NCBI GenBank assembly: GCA_016217725.1
Contig: JACRHB010000179.1
Span: forward strand, 1-37,181
Reading direction: 5' to 3'
DNA length: 37,181 nt
From: Nitrospirota bacterium
GTDB taxonomy: Bacteria; Nitrospirota; Thermodesulfovibrionia; UBA6902
How positions within the stretch are numbered: position 1 is the first letter of the stretch; the number at the start of each line of letters is the position of its first letter. Below are positions 25,584 to 31,843 of this stretch, in pieces. The translations under genes and the position numbers were made by a program. The notes under the pieces are model-generated. The model searched no databases, was not told where the DNA came from, and saw nothing but the letters and a program-made list of their open reading frames with translations.

Positions 25584-25677
25584 AAGTTAGAAGTAAGAAG
25601 TAGGAAGTGAGAAGTAAGGAAAGTTAATGTTTAATGCTGTTTGTTACTTCTCACTTCCCACTTCTTACTTCCGACTT
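25584..25677 (+). repeat. Heptad palindromic array, AAGTAGG type (rpsD-rpoA)
   Basis: Five direct units (AAGTTAG, AAGTAAG, AAGTAGG, AAGTGAG, AAGTAAG) at 25584-25618 face an inverted series at 25644-25677. About 31 of 34 positions can pair, and the differences are mostly A/G in the left arm against fixed bases in the right. AAAGGAGG for rpoA follows five bases later. Confidence 0.9.
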
Positions 25678-25693
25678 TATTAAAGGAGGCTTA

Positions 25694-26770
25694 ATGGATC
25701 TGAGGAAGAAAGGCTTTCAATTACCTGAAAATATCAAATTTGATTCTGAGAGCCTTACAAATACATACGGCAAGCTTTACGCAGAGGCGTTTGAAAGAGG
25801 CTTTGGAACTACCGTTGGAAATGCCTTGAGAAGGGTACTGTTGTCTTCCATCGAGGGCGCTGCTGTAACCTCGATCAGGATTCCGGGCGTTCTTCATGAG
25901 TTTTCTACCCTGCCCGGAGTAAAAGAAGACATAATAGACGTTGTGCTTAATGTTAAACAATTGAGGTTGAAGCTGAATGCCGAAGGGCCGAAGACGGTTT
26001 CAATCAACTTCAAAGGCCCGGGGGAGGTCAAAGGCAAGGACATAGCGACCGGAGGACAGGTTGAAATACTTAACCCCGAGCAGCATATTGCAACCGTAGA
26101 GAAGAACATTAATTTTTCAATGGAGCTCACAGTCGAAAAAGGCAAGGGATATGCTACCGCTGAAATGAACAAAAAGGCCGATCAACCCGTTGATACGCTG
26201 GCGATAGACTCAATCTTCACGCCCATAAAAAAAGTAAATTTCTGGCTGGAGGGGGCCAGGGTTGGACGCTCCACGGATTATGACAAGCTTGTTATGGAGA
26301 TATGGACCGATGGGAGCATCTCCCCCCAGAAGGCCTTGACTCAAGCCGCAGATATCCTCATGGAGCATCTCAATCTCTTTTACTTCGAAGAAGAAGAAAA
26401 AAAAGAGGTAGAAGATGAGCCGGCCCTTGTAGCCGATAATAAAACTGAAACAAATAATCCCGGCACGGAGCTCGAGGATTTTTACTATGACACGCCTGCC
26501 GTAATAAACGAAAGCCTGCTTAAAAGCGTTGAAGAGCTTGAGCTTTCAGTCCGCTCATATAATTGCCTGAAAAACGCAAACATCCGCACCCTCGCCGATC
26601 TCGTGCAGAAGACGGAGCAGGAGATGCTGAGGACAAAAAACTTCGGCCGTAAATCCTTGAATGAGATAAAGGAGCTCATTCTCGCAATGGGACTGCATTT
26701 TAACATGCGGATCGACCCGGAAGAGCTCGAAAAATTAGCAAAGAACAAGAGGACGGAAAATGCGTCATAA
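25694..26770 (+). CDS. rpoA: RNA polymerase alpha subunit
   Basis: The 358-residue protein has the N-terminal dimerisation domain (GRTxxx-like GFGTTVGNALRRVLLSSIEGAA) and the C-terminal domain with LSVRSYNCLKNANIRTLADL and NFGRKSLNEIKE, which carries the Arg that contacts UP elements and activators. The acidic linker (about 235-285) is longer than in E. coli, where the protein has 329 residues. The start is ATG at 25694 after AAAGGAGG. The open frame upstream of it lies in the repeat. rplQ overlaps its end by 11 bases. Confidence 0.98.
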   Translation: MDLRKKGFQLPENIKFDSESLTNTYGKLYAEAFERGFGTTVGNALRRVLLSSIEGAAVTSIRIPGVLHEFSTLPGVKEDIIDVVLNVKQLRLKLNAEGPKTVSINFKGPGEVKGKDIATGGQVEILNPEQHIATVEKNINFSMELTVEKGKGYATAEMNKKADQPVDTLAIDSIFTPIKKVNFWLEGARVGRSTDYDKLVMEIWTDGSISPQKALTQAADILMEHLNLFYFEEEEKKEVEDEPALVADNKTETNNPGTELEDFYYDTPAVINESLLKSVEELELSVRSYNCLKNANIRTLADLVQKTEQEMLRTKNFGRKSLNEIKELILAMGLHFNMRIDPEELEKLAKNKRTENAS

Positions 26771-27185
26771 GGTAGCAGGAAGAGGATTCGGGAGAAACGC
26801 AAATCAGAGAAAGGCCCTTCTGAGAGGCCTCGTCGCGTCATTGTTTGAACACCTGAAGATAGAAACGACGGTTGCAAAGGCAAAGGAAGCAAAGATGATA
26901 GCCGAGCGTATAATCACTCTCGGCAAAAAGGGAGATCTGCATTCGAGAAGGCTGGCGCTTTCTCATATACCGCATCAGAATGCAATAACGAAGCTCTTCA
27001 AAGAGATAGCCCCCAAGATCACAAGGAGCAGCGGTTATCTGCGCGTCGTAAAGACACGCTTCCGCGTCGGCGACAACTCGGACATGGCGGTGCTTGAATT
27101 CGTGGACTATGACCTGCTGAAAGAGGAAAAGAAAGAAGAAAAAAAGGAAAAGAAGAAGGCCAAGGAAGAGAAGGCGGAAAAGTAA
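26760..27185 (+). CDS. rplQ: 50S ribosomal protein L17
   Basis: The 141-residue protein begins MRHKVAGRGFGRNANQRKAL and has LFEHLKIETTVAKAKE, the L17 core. The last 25 residues are an extra tail of Lys and Glu only (EEKKEEKKEKKKAKEEK), probably disordered. It is the last gene of the superoperon and is followed within 35 bases by a terminator. Confidence 0.98.
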   Translation: MRHKVAGRGFGRNANQRKALLRGLVASLFEHLKIETTVAKAKEAKMIAERIITLGKKGDLHSRRLALSHIPHQNAITKLFKEIAPKITRSSGYLRVVKTRFRVGDNSDMAVLEFVDYDLLKEEKKEEKKEKKKAKEEKAEK

Positions 27186-27219
27186 ATCTCTTATTAAGTT
27201 TTTATCAAACGTCATCGAA

Positions 27220-27248
27220 GGCGTCCCGGAGCTCCGGGACGCCTTTTT
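27220..27248 (+). terminator. Strong intrinsic terminator of the ribosomal superoperon
   Basis: A 24-base perfect palindrome (GGCGTCCCGG at 27220, CCGGGACGCC ending at 27243) is followed by a run of five T. It stands 35 bases after rplQ and can end the whole 34-gene transcript. Confidence 0.93.
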
Positions 27249-27251
27249 TAT

Positions 27252-27307
27252 GTAGCGCCCTCATTTATTGGGGGCGATTTTTCGTTGGGGATAAACCCCA
27301 ACGCTGC
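27252..27307 (-). repeat. Dispersed 56-bp repeat, inverted copy of 10491-10548
   Basis: Read on the minus strand it gives GCGTTGGGGTTTATCCCCAA and the following CGAAAAA, as in the fusA-tuf spacer, with a few changes at the end. Both ends carry GTAGCG/CGCTAC-type inverted bases. It lies directly after the terminator. Confidence 0.85.
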
Positions 27308-27351
27308 TTCTTCACTCCATGACCCCGTCACTTTACTCTCTAAACTCCGTA

Positions 27352-27378
27352 GGGGCGGGTTTCAAACCCGTCCCTACA
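27352..27378. repeat. GTAGGGGCGGGTTT palindrome
   Basis: GTAGGGGCGGGTTT and AAACCCGTCCCTAC form a 13-bp inverted repeat with one mismatch. Direct copies of CTCTAAACTC lie on both sides. It is a REP-like element in the spacer before the PilZ gene. Confidence 0.7.
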
Positions 27379-27404
27379 CAACTCTAAACTCATAATTCAA
27401 CCGG

Positions 27405-27431
27405 TTGACAATCATTACATTATGTGATAAT
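27405..27431 (+). promoter_or_regulatory. Possible sigma-70 promoter of the PilZ gene
   Basis: TTGACA (27405-27410) is followed after 15 bases by GATAAT (27426-27431). The spacer is short, but both boxes are good. Transcription would start near 27438. Confidence 0.45.
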
Positions 27432-27503
27432 TAGATTCCATAGAGTATGTCTTTCAACGGAATCCGAAAACGTTGCGGGAAAGAAAAAGAAGCGGCTAAT
27501 CAC

Positions 27504-27815
27504 ATGGCGAGAAGGTCTTCATTGAGAATACCTATCAGTTTAAACGTGAGATGTAAAGCGTATAATAAGGTTTATTCCGGGACCGTGACGAATATTTCGG
27601 AGAACGGCATGTTCGTAAAGATTAAAGAAAAGAACATCCCTGAAGACGCGCATCTGACGATAACTATCCAGTTGAAAGAAGACAGCCTGCACGTTCCCGT
27701 AAAGCTCATCAGGCTGAAAAAAAATGACGGTGAGTGTGAAGGAATAGGGGTTGAGCTTTCGGCACCCCCTCAAAAGTATCTGGACTTTGTAGAAAATCTT
27801 ATGCTTGTTTTGTAA
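27504..27815 (+). CDS. PilZ domain protein (c-di-GMP binding)
   Basis: The 103-residue product is a single PilZ domain. RRSSLR at the start gives the RxxxR element, and NISENG gives the [DN]xSxxG element, the two parts that bind c-di-GMP. It is a likely effector of the GGDEF-EAL protein at 600-2375, although the genes are far apart. I prefer the ATG at 27504 (MARRSSLR), because the proposed promoter leaves only about 9 bases before the other in-frame ATG at 27447, which would add 19 residues. Neither start has a strong ribosome site. Confidence 0.85.
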   Translation: MARRSSLRIPISLNVRCKAYNKVYSGTVTNISENGMFVKIKEKNIPEDAHLTITIQLKEDSLHVPVKLIRLKKNDGECEGIGVELSAPPQKYLDFVENLMLVL

Positions 27816-27816
27816 T

Positions 27817-27896
27817 CTCCTCCTTTACAAGGAGGGGGTGGGGAGGTTTAGTTTTTTTTCAATACCCCTCCAAACCTCCCCTTGTAAAGGGGAGGA
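27817..27896. repeat. CCTCCCCTTGTAAAGGGGAGG-type REP pair
   Basis: CTCCTCCTTTACAAGGAGG and its inverted relative CCTCCCCTTGTAAAGGGG stand head to head around a T-run, and each is itself palindromic. The element begins at the PilZ stop codon and could also end transcription. A related unit lies at 31757. Confidence 0.75.
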
Positions 27897-27916
27897 TGTA
27901 GGAGTAAAAGAATTTT

Positions 27917-28561
27917 TTAATCCCCCTTCTCAAAACCCGTCTCTTTCAGGGCGTCCAGCACGTATAACTGCCTCTCGCCCCTTACGACTTTTTTAACGTG
28001 ACAGGCGTGGCAGTGAAGGTTTGCGCCTTCTCTTAAATGACAGGCTATGCATTTTTTCTCTTGCGGCTTGGTCAGCTCAACTTCAAAGCCGTGGGCGCCG
28101 TGGATCATGTCTTCATGACAATCGGTGCATAAAAACTCATCCCGCACAACGTGAGAAACATGATTGATCCTCACGACTTCCGTTTCTTCTATTAATTTCT
28201 CCGCGGGGTGGCAGTGAATACATGATTTTAACCGCGCGGGATTTCTGCGGGTGGCGAAGATCGTTATGTGAGTGGTTTCTCCTTTTACAAACGATTTGAG
28301 ATAATTCAACCCGTCCACGTGCGCCTTGAGCTCTCCGACAAAGCCCGGCTCGGAATGACAAGTAATGCATTTGATTTCCTTATGGGTGGACTTGCTCCAG
28401 ATCAAGGCGCGGGTCTTCATCTGGTGGCACGTGTAGCCGCAAAATTTATTGGTGCCTACGTATACGAGACTGCCGCCTAACCCCAGCGCCGCAACCGCAA
28501 GTACCGTTATAACCACCGTAAGAAGTTTACTTTTATGTGAGCCTTCATGATCATTGCTCAT
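27917..28561 (-). CDS. NapC/NrfH-like membrane-anchored multiheme cytochrome c (six heme sites)
   Basis: The 214-residue protein has one N-terminal membrane anchor (LLTVVITVLAVAALGLGGSL) and then CGYTCHQM, CITCH, CIHCH, CTDCH, CIACH and CHACH. The first site has three residues between the Cys (CX3CH) and is followed by x-Met, as at the active heme of NrfH-type quinol dehydrogenases. NapC/NirT/NrfH proteins usually carry four hemes, so six is more than usual. Family knowledge suggests that it takes electrons from menaquinol and passes them to a periplasmic partner. The octaheme cytochrome gene just upstream in the same direction is the obvious partner. Confidence 0.88.
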   Translation of the reverse strand: MSNDHEGSHKSKLLTVVITVLAVAALGLGGSLVYVGTNKFCGYTCHQMKTRALIWSKSTHKEIKCITCHSEPGFVGELKAHVDGLNYLKSFVKGETTHITIFATRRNPARLKSCIHCHPAEKLIEETEVVRINHVSHVVRDEFLCTDCHEDMIHGAHGFEVELTKPQEKKCIACHLREGANLHCHACHVKKVVRGERQLYVLDALKETGFEKGD

Positions 28562-28637
28562 CGTTTTCCATCTCCTTTTAAGGACATCCGGTTTAGTGAT
28601 CTTTCCTTAATTAGAGTCTATTTATAAAGGGCCGTTC

Positions 28638-28679
28638 GTCATTCCCGTGAAGACCGGAAGCGGCTTCCACGGGAATGAC
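28638..28679. repeat. GTCATTCCCGTG inverted repeat between the cytochrome genes
   Basis: GTCATTCCCGTG and CACGGGAATGAC form a perfect 12-bp stem, with GAAGC/GCTTC-type pairing inside. It lies in the 153-base gap between the two cytochrome genes and could limit read-through or stabilise the upstream mRNA. Confidence 0.75.
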
Positions 28680-28714
28680 AAGCTAAAAGGTTTTATGAAC
28701 GGACTCTGGTTGCC

Positions 28715-30046
28715 TTACTGTGTCTTATAAGCCTTTTTATCCTTTTTCCCGGACCACCCTTTGCTCTTAATATCATCAAGTATCTTTGCGAGGTCTTCGG
28801 GTTTGTCGTCTTTGTGATAGTGGCAAAGGTTGCAGGAATTGGGCTGATCCTTGCCAAGTTTTATTGTCTCATGCGGCGACATCACCTTGAAAGAATGATT
28901 ATGAATATCTCCGGGTGTGGCGCTCTTTGCAGCAGGCGCCATATGACAGCCTATGCAGTTATTTGTGCTGTGTATGCCGTGAACGCCTGTTTTCTCGACG
29001 TCAATGTGGCAGTTTTTGCAAAGCAGAGATCCCGGCAATTTGGTCTGATACCTGTTTGAAGTGCCCTGCCTGTGCGTATAATGGCAGTCCCAGCACTTCA
29101 CCCCTGTTTGCGCATGAGTGCTTTTTTCCCAGTCTATATACTGCTGGTGATGCTGTCTTGAGGTCCCGCCGTCCGGATTTACGCCGGGTTTTTCTTCAAA
29201 GATAAAGGTCAATAGACCACCCGGTTTGTATCCCACGGGATATTCCGGATTTTGAAAGTCGAATAATTTCCCGGTGCTCTTTCCCCGTGTATGGCACTGA
29301 CCGCAGACCATCGCGGCGCGTCTGGGATCAAAGATTTTGGCCGGGTTTACGATCGTCCTGGCCAATTCTTCCCCTTCGGCTTTAATGTGATTGCTTCCGG
29401 GGCCGTGGCAGGCTTCACATGAAACGCCTTTATCCGCCCATTTCGTATCCTTGAAAGTATCAGTGGCGGTATCGTAAGTGAATTCCGAACCCGTATTGTG
29501 GCAGCCGGTGCAGTTAAACTGGTAAGTCATTGTCTTATCGCTCCAGTATTTTCCGTCGCCGGGCTTATGCTCCTTGAGGCCGTGATAGTCGACCCATCCG
29601 CCGGTCGCGGCATTCCACTGAACAGGCAGCGTGTGAAGACCGCCGTTGGGGAATTCGGTGACGAACCTCTGTTTCCAGACGGAGCCGATCAAATATTTTA
29701 CTTTGTATGTATCCTCTTTATTATCCTTGCCGATTGTGGTGATAAAAAATTCATCGCCCTTTCTCGACATCTTTGTCGTGTAATCGCCGGCGGTGAAGGT
29801 GTTGTTCTTGTCAAAATCAGCCACAACGTTTTCAGGAAGCGCATCCATAAATTTATAGGGATGCATAGTGGACCTCCAGCCCTCGTAAAGTTTTTCATGA
29901 CACTCTTTGCATTTTGCGGAGCCTACATAAGTCGCCGCCTTGCCCGTGCTTACCGTTTTTCTTGCACAACCGTTTATGATTAACATTGATATCAGCAGGA
30001 CCATTATTATGGCTGCCGCGCCCGATAAGACCTTTTTACTGCTCAT
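28715..30046 (-). CDS. Octaheme c-type cytochrome, predicted lipoprotein
   Basis: The 443-residue protein starts with a signal peptide ending in LIINGC, a plausible lipobox, so it may be attached to a membrane by lipid. It has eight CxxCH sites: CKECH, CTGCH, CEACH, CGQCH, CWDCH, CKNCH, CIGCH and CNLCH. The spacing resembles cytochrome c554-like and octaheme reductase-type families, but I cannot assign a substrate. Extra His residues (for example in STMHPYKF, RQHHQQY and HNHSF) could be distal ligands. The NapC-like gene follows in the same direction 153 bases later. Two long palindromes lie upstream. The pair probably moves electrons from the quinone pool to the periplasm or cell surface. 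Confidence 0.88.
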   Translation of the reverse strand: MSSKKVLSGAAAIIMVLLISMLIINGCARKTVSTGKAATYVGSAKCKECHEKLYEGWRSTMHPYKFMDALPENVVADFDKNNTFTAGDYTTKMSRKGDEFFITTIGKDNKEDTYKVKYLIGSVWKQRFVTEFPNGGLHTLPVQWNAATGGWVDYHGLKEHKPGDGKYWSDKTMTYQFNCTGCHNTGSEFTYDTATDTFKDTKWADKGVSCEACHGPGSNHIKAEGEELARTIVNPAKIFDPRRAAMVCGQCHTRGKSTGKLFDFQNPEYPVGYKPGGLLTFIFEEKPGVNPDGGTSRQHHQQYIDWEKSTHAQTGVKCWDCHYTHRQGTSNRYQTKLPGSLLCKNCHIDVEKTGVHGIHSTNNCIGCHMAPAAKSATPGDIHNHSFKVMSPHETIKLGKDQPNSCNLCHYHKDDKPEDLAKILDDIKSKGWSGKKDKKAYKTQ

Positions 30047-30072
30047 AACTCCCTCCTTTTCTTTATAATCCG

Positions 30073-30096
30073 ATATGGAATGATATTATTCCATAT
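30073..30096 (-). promoter_or_regulatory. Operator-like palindrome 1 upstream of the cytochrome operon
   Basis: ATATGGAAT and ATTCCATAT are perfect 9-bp arms with a 6-base spacer. It lies 27 bases before the octaheme start, between the ribosome site and the probable promoter, so a bound repressor could block transcription. An mRNA hairpin is the other possibility. Confidence 0.5.
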
Positions 30097-30125
30097 TTTT
30101 TAACAAGTTATACTTAAATGAAAAA

Positions 30126-30153
30126 ATAGAATATGATTTATATCATATTCTAT
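30126..30153 (-). promoter_or_regulatory. Operator-like palindrome 2 upstream of the cytochrome operon
   Basis: ATAGAATATGA and TCATATTCTAT are perfect 11-bp arms with a 6-base spacer. Its centre is 55 bp from that of palindrome 1, a little over five helix turns. The two share the arm-N6-arm form and GGAAT/GAAT-like cores. They could be sites of the same dimeric regulator. Confidence 0.5.
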
Positions 30154-30159
30154 CAGTTG

Positions 30160-30410
30160 CAAGGACGGCTTCAGGTCTCTTTATATGCACCACCTCCCTC
30201 GCTTTTAATTTTATCGTCCATGTAATGATTAATGCTGCTCAACAAGAATCTAATTGTTGTTCTTAATAAATTACCCTACTCTTTTCGGCGGACTAACTAA
30301 AATACTTTAAGTTACGGCTTGATTGCAAATAAAAAATTCAAGGGGAGGGCGAGGGCGGGGGGTGACACCCTTTTCCCGCAAGGTGAGAAGGCACAAGGAA
30401 GGGAGGCTCA
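30160..30410. other. Intergenic stretch without a recognised gene
   Basis: This part of the 610-base divergent region holds only very short open frames. A GC-rich stretch at 30340-30405 (GGGGAGGGCGAGGGCGGGG, then TGACACCC) could fold, but I recognise no riboswitch. The remaining part up to 30656 contains the sites listed separately. Confidence 0.5.
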
Positions 30411-30411
30411 T

Positions 30412-30451
30412 TGTTACATTAATTTACAGTTAACTGTAACCTCTTGTAACA
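30412..30451 (+). promoter_or_regulatory. Concentric palindrome upstream of the sigma-54 unit 1
   Basis: A perfect 16-bp palindrome, TTACAGTTAACTGTAA (30424-30439), is centred inside outer arms TGTTACA (30412) and TGTAACA (30445-30451). Both share the same dyad centre at 30431/30432. It is about 195 bp upstream of the -12 box, a normal distance for an enhancer of a sigma-54 activator. Confidence 0.5.
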
Positions 30452-30475
30452 TTTTTAGTTTTTACAAATGAGACA

Positions 30476-30493
30476 TGTCACACCAGTGTGACA
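30476..30493 (+). promoter_or_regulatory. Candidate enhancer site for a sigma-54 activator, unit 1
   Basis: TGTCACA-CCAG-TGTGACA is a perfect 7-bp dyad with a 4-base spacer. Its second arm starts 139 bases before the GC of the -12 box. A near copy stands at almost the same distance (138) before the second sigma-54 promoter at 33406. Confidence 0.6.
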
Positions 30494-30612
30494 GCATGCC
30501 CATGTGCAAAATTCCTTATTAAAAATCAAATCAAGCAAATCACTTCCATTCTCAAATCCTAACTCCTTGACTAATAAAGATAACGTAACAACCTGATCTA
30601 TTTTTATTATTC

Positions 30613-30628
30613 TGGCATCTATTTTGCT
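30613..30628 (+). promoter_or_regulatory. Sigma-54 (-24/-12) promoter, unit 1
   Basis: TGGCAT-N5-TTGCT, with exactly ten bases between GG and GC, fits the RpoN consensus TGGCAC-N5-TTGCW with one change. Transcription would start near 30639, 18 bases before the start codon of the Cys-rich protein. RpoN with the PrsK/PrsR two-component pair is known to control PEP-CTERM genes in other bacteria. Confidence 0.78.
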
Positions 30629-30656
30629 CATTATTTCATTAACAGAGAGGAGGAAT

Positions 30657-30887
30657 ATGCTTAACCCAACAATAACTGTTAATAAAAAACATTGCCCGTT
30701 TCTTTACAACCCTTTTGATGATTGTTATTGCGCAAAAATGAACAGTCAGGATATTGAGAGGGCCATCTATTTATGCACCAACAATTTCAAAATGTGCGAT
30801 ATATACAAAAGTAAAAACGGCAACGGTAACGGCAGTGATAAGAACAACCATAAGTATTTGAGACAACCCAAGGCTCCAAAAAAATAA
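30657..30887 (+). CDS. Small Cys-rich cytoplasmic protein of the PEP-CTERM unit
   Basis: The 76-residue product has Cys13, Cys23, Cys25, Cys40 and Cys47 in the pattern HCPFLYNPFDDCYCAKMNSQ, then YLCTNNFKMCDIY, which suggests a metal or Fe-S site, or a redox-active domain. The tail is Lys/Asn/Gly-rich and looks disordered. It has no signal peptide. I do not know its function, though I recall similar short proteins beside PEP-CTERM genes. The ATG at 30657 is fixed by AGAGGAGG five bases before it. An upstream in-frame TTG at 30624 is part of the -12 box and cannot be the start. It is the first gene after the sigma-54 promoter. Confidence 0.75.
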   Translation: MLNPTITVNKKHCPFLYNPFDDCYCAKMNSQDIERAIYLCTNNFKMCDIYKSKNGNGNGSDKNNHKYLRQPKAPKK

Positions 30888-30930
30888 TAACAATCTTCTT
30901 AAACAACAATTTTTAGAAAGAGGGGCTGTA

Positions 30931-31653
30931 ATGAAAAACATCTTTAAAGATTCTCTAAAAACTGAGACAGCAGGACTTACAAAGATACTTGCAGTTGTCA
31001 TTGCTTTTGTTTTATTTGCGGGCCTTCAATCGGTTTATGCTTTGACTACAATGAAATTATCTGACGGTGTTGACACAATAATAATTGTTGACGGCGACGG
31101 CAGTGACAAAAATCCTAATGACGGAGTGATCAGTTTTTTGGGTTCCTTAGGCTCTTTCAACATCAATGCGAGCACAGGATTGACTTTCCCGAGTATCGGA
31201 GCTAAGACACTTCCTCAAATGGTACTGTCTTCCGTCGGTGTAAGCTCCGGAAGCGGAGGCACTCTGACCATAATGTTTACCGAGACCGGCTTTGGTCCCT
31301 TAGCGGCTCCCGGGTTTACAACGTCGGGCGGCGGCACAAATAAGGGCAATATCAGTCTGGAAGCTTATATCGACAATGACAATCAGGAATTCGGCAAGGG
31401 AACTTTGCTCGCCGGCCTCGGACCATTCGATTCTCCCGGCGCCTTCAAGGGAGAAACGACTACCGTGGTTTCCCCATCCGATAATTTTTCTCTGACGACC
31501 ATCGCAACTATAACTCATGGAAGCGGAGAGAAAGTCAGCAGCTTCGGTATGAACGTGAGCGTTATTCCTGAACCTATCAGCTCTATTCTCTTCATCACCG
31601 GCGGAGCGATATTAGGCGGAAGATTTTTTTATAAGAGGATAAATCGGATCTAA
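30931..31653 (+). CDS. PEP-CTERM sorting-signal protein
   Basis: The 240-residue protein has an N-terminal signal peptide (ILAVVIAFVLFAGLQSVYA) and a C-terminal sorting signal: VIPEP, a hydrophobic span (SSILFITGGAILGG) and a basic end (YKRINRI). Such proteins are exported by Sec and then cleaved by exosortase at the cell surface, usually in cells that make exopolysaccharide. The middle is Gly/Ser/Thr-rich with beta-strand character and no known catalytic motif. It lies 43 bases after the Cys-rich gene and is followed by a terminator, so the two form one sigma-54 unit. Confidence 0.9.
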   Translation: MKNIFKDSLKTETAGLTKILAVVIAFVLFAGLQSVYALTTMKLSDGVDTIIIVDGDGSDKNPNDGVISFLGSLGSFNINASTGLTFPSIGAKTLPQMVLSSVGVSSGSGGTLTIMFTETGFGPLAAPGFTTSGGGTNKGNISLEAYIDNDNQEFGKGTLLAGLGPFDSPGAFKGETTTVVSPSDNFSLTTIATITHGSGEKVSSFGMNVSVIPEPISSILFITGGAILGGRFFYKRINRI

Positions 31654-31685
31654 ATAAGTACTTGGTATCTTCTAAGTTTAAAAAG

Positions 31686-31708
31686 GCCCGGTTATCCCGG
31701 GCTTTTTT
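31686..31708 (+). terminator. Intrinsic terminator after the first PEP-CTERM gene
   Basis: GCCCGG and CCGGGC form a 6-bp GC stem with a 5-base loop, followed by six T. Upstream AAAA allows it to work on both strands. It closes the first sigma-54 unit. Confidence 0.88.
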
Positions 31709-31756
31709 ATTAAATTTTCAATACCCCTCAGTCTCTGCTGTGGGGTTTCCTTCTTT

Positions 31757-31792
31757 CCCTCCCCCTTGACGGGGGAGGGTTAGGGTGGGGGT
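31757..31792. repeat. CCCTCCCCCTTGACGGGGGAGGG palindrome
   Basis: CCCTCCCCC and GGGGGAGGG form a 9-bp stem around TTGAC, followed by GGGTGGGGGTG. It is related to the element at 27817. It lies between the convergent PEP-CTERM and UspA genes. Confidence 0.75.
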
Positions 31793-31843
31793 GTGTGTCC
31801 TCTGCGGTGAGAAAAATATTTTAATCATGATAAAGGGTCGGGC

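Noticed and set aside
10475-25677. CRISPR-like arrays
   Set aside because: Units are 7 bases, degenerate, contiguous and inverted, with no spacers and no cas genes.
29498-29983. 161-codon plus-strand frame opposite the octaheme gene
   Set aside because: The opposite strand has a clear heme protein, and the frame has no start signal.
30340-30410. c-di-GMP (GEMM) or other riboswitch before the PEP-CTERM unit
   Set aside because: The G-rich stretch lacks the conserved GEMM bases and lies upstream of the predicted transcription start.
30624-30656. TTG start that would extend the Cys-rich protein by 11 residues
   Set aside because: That TTG is the -12 element of the sigma-54 promoter, and AGAGGAGG stands before the ATG at 30657.
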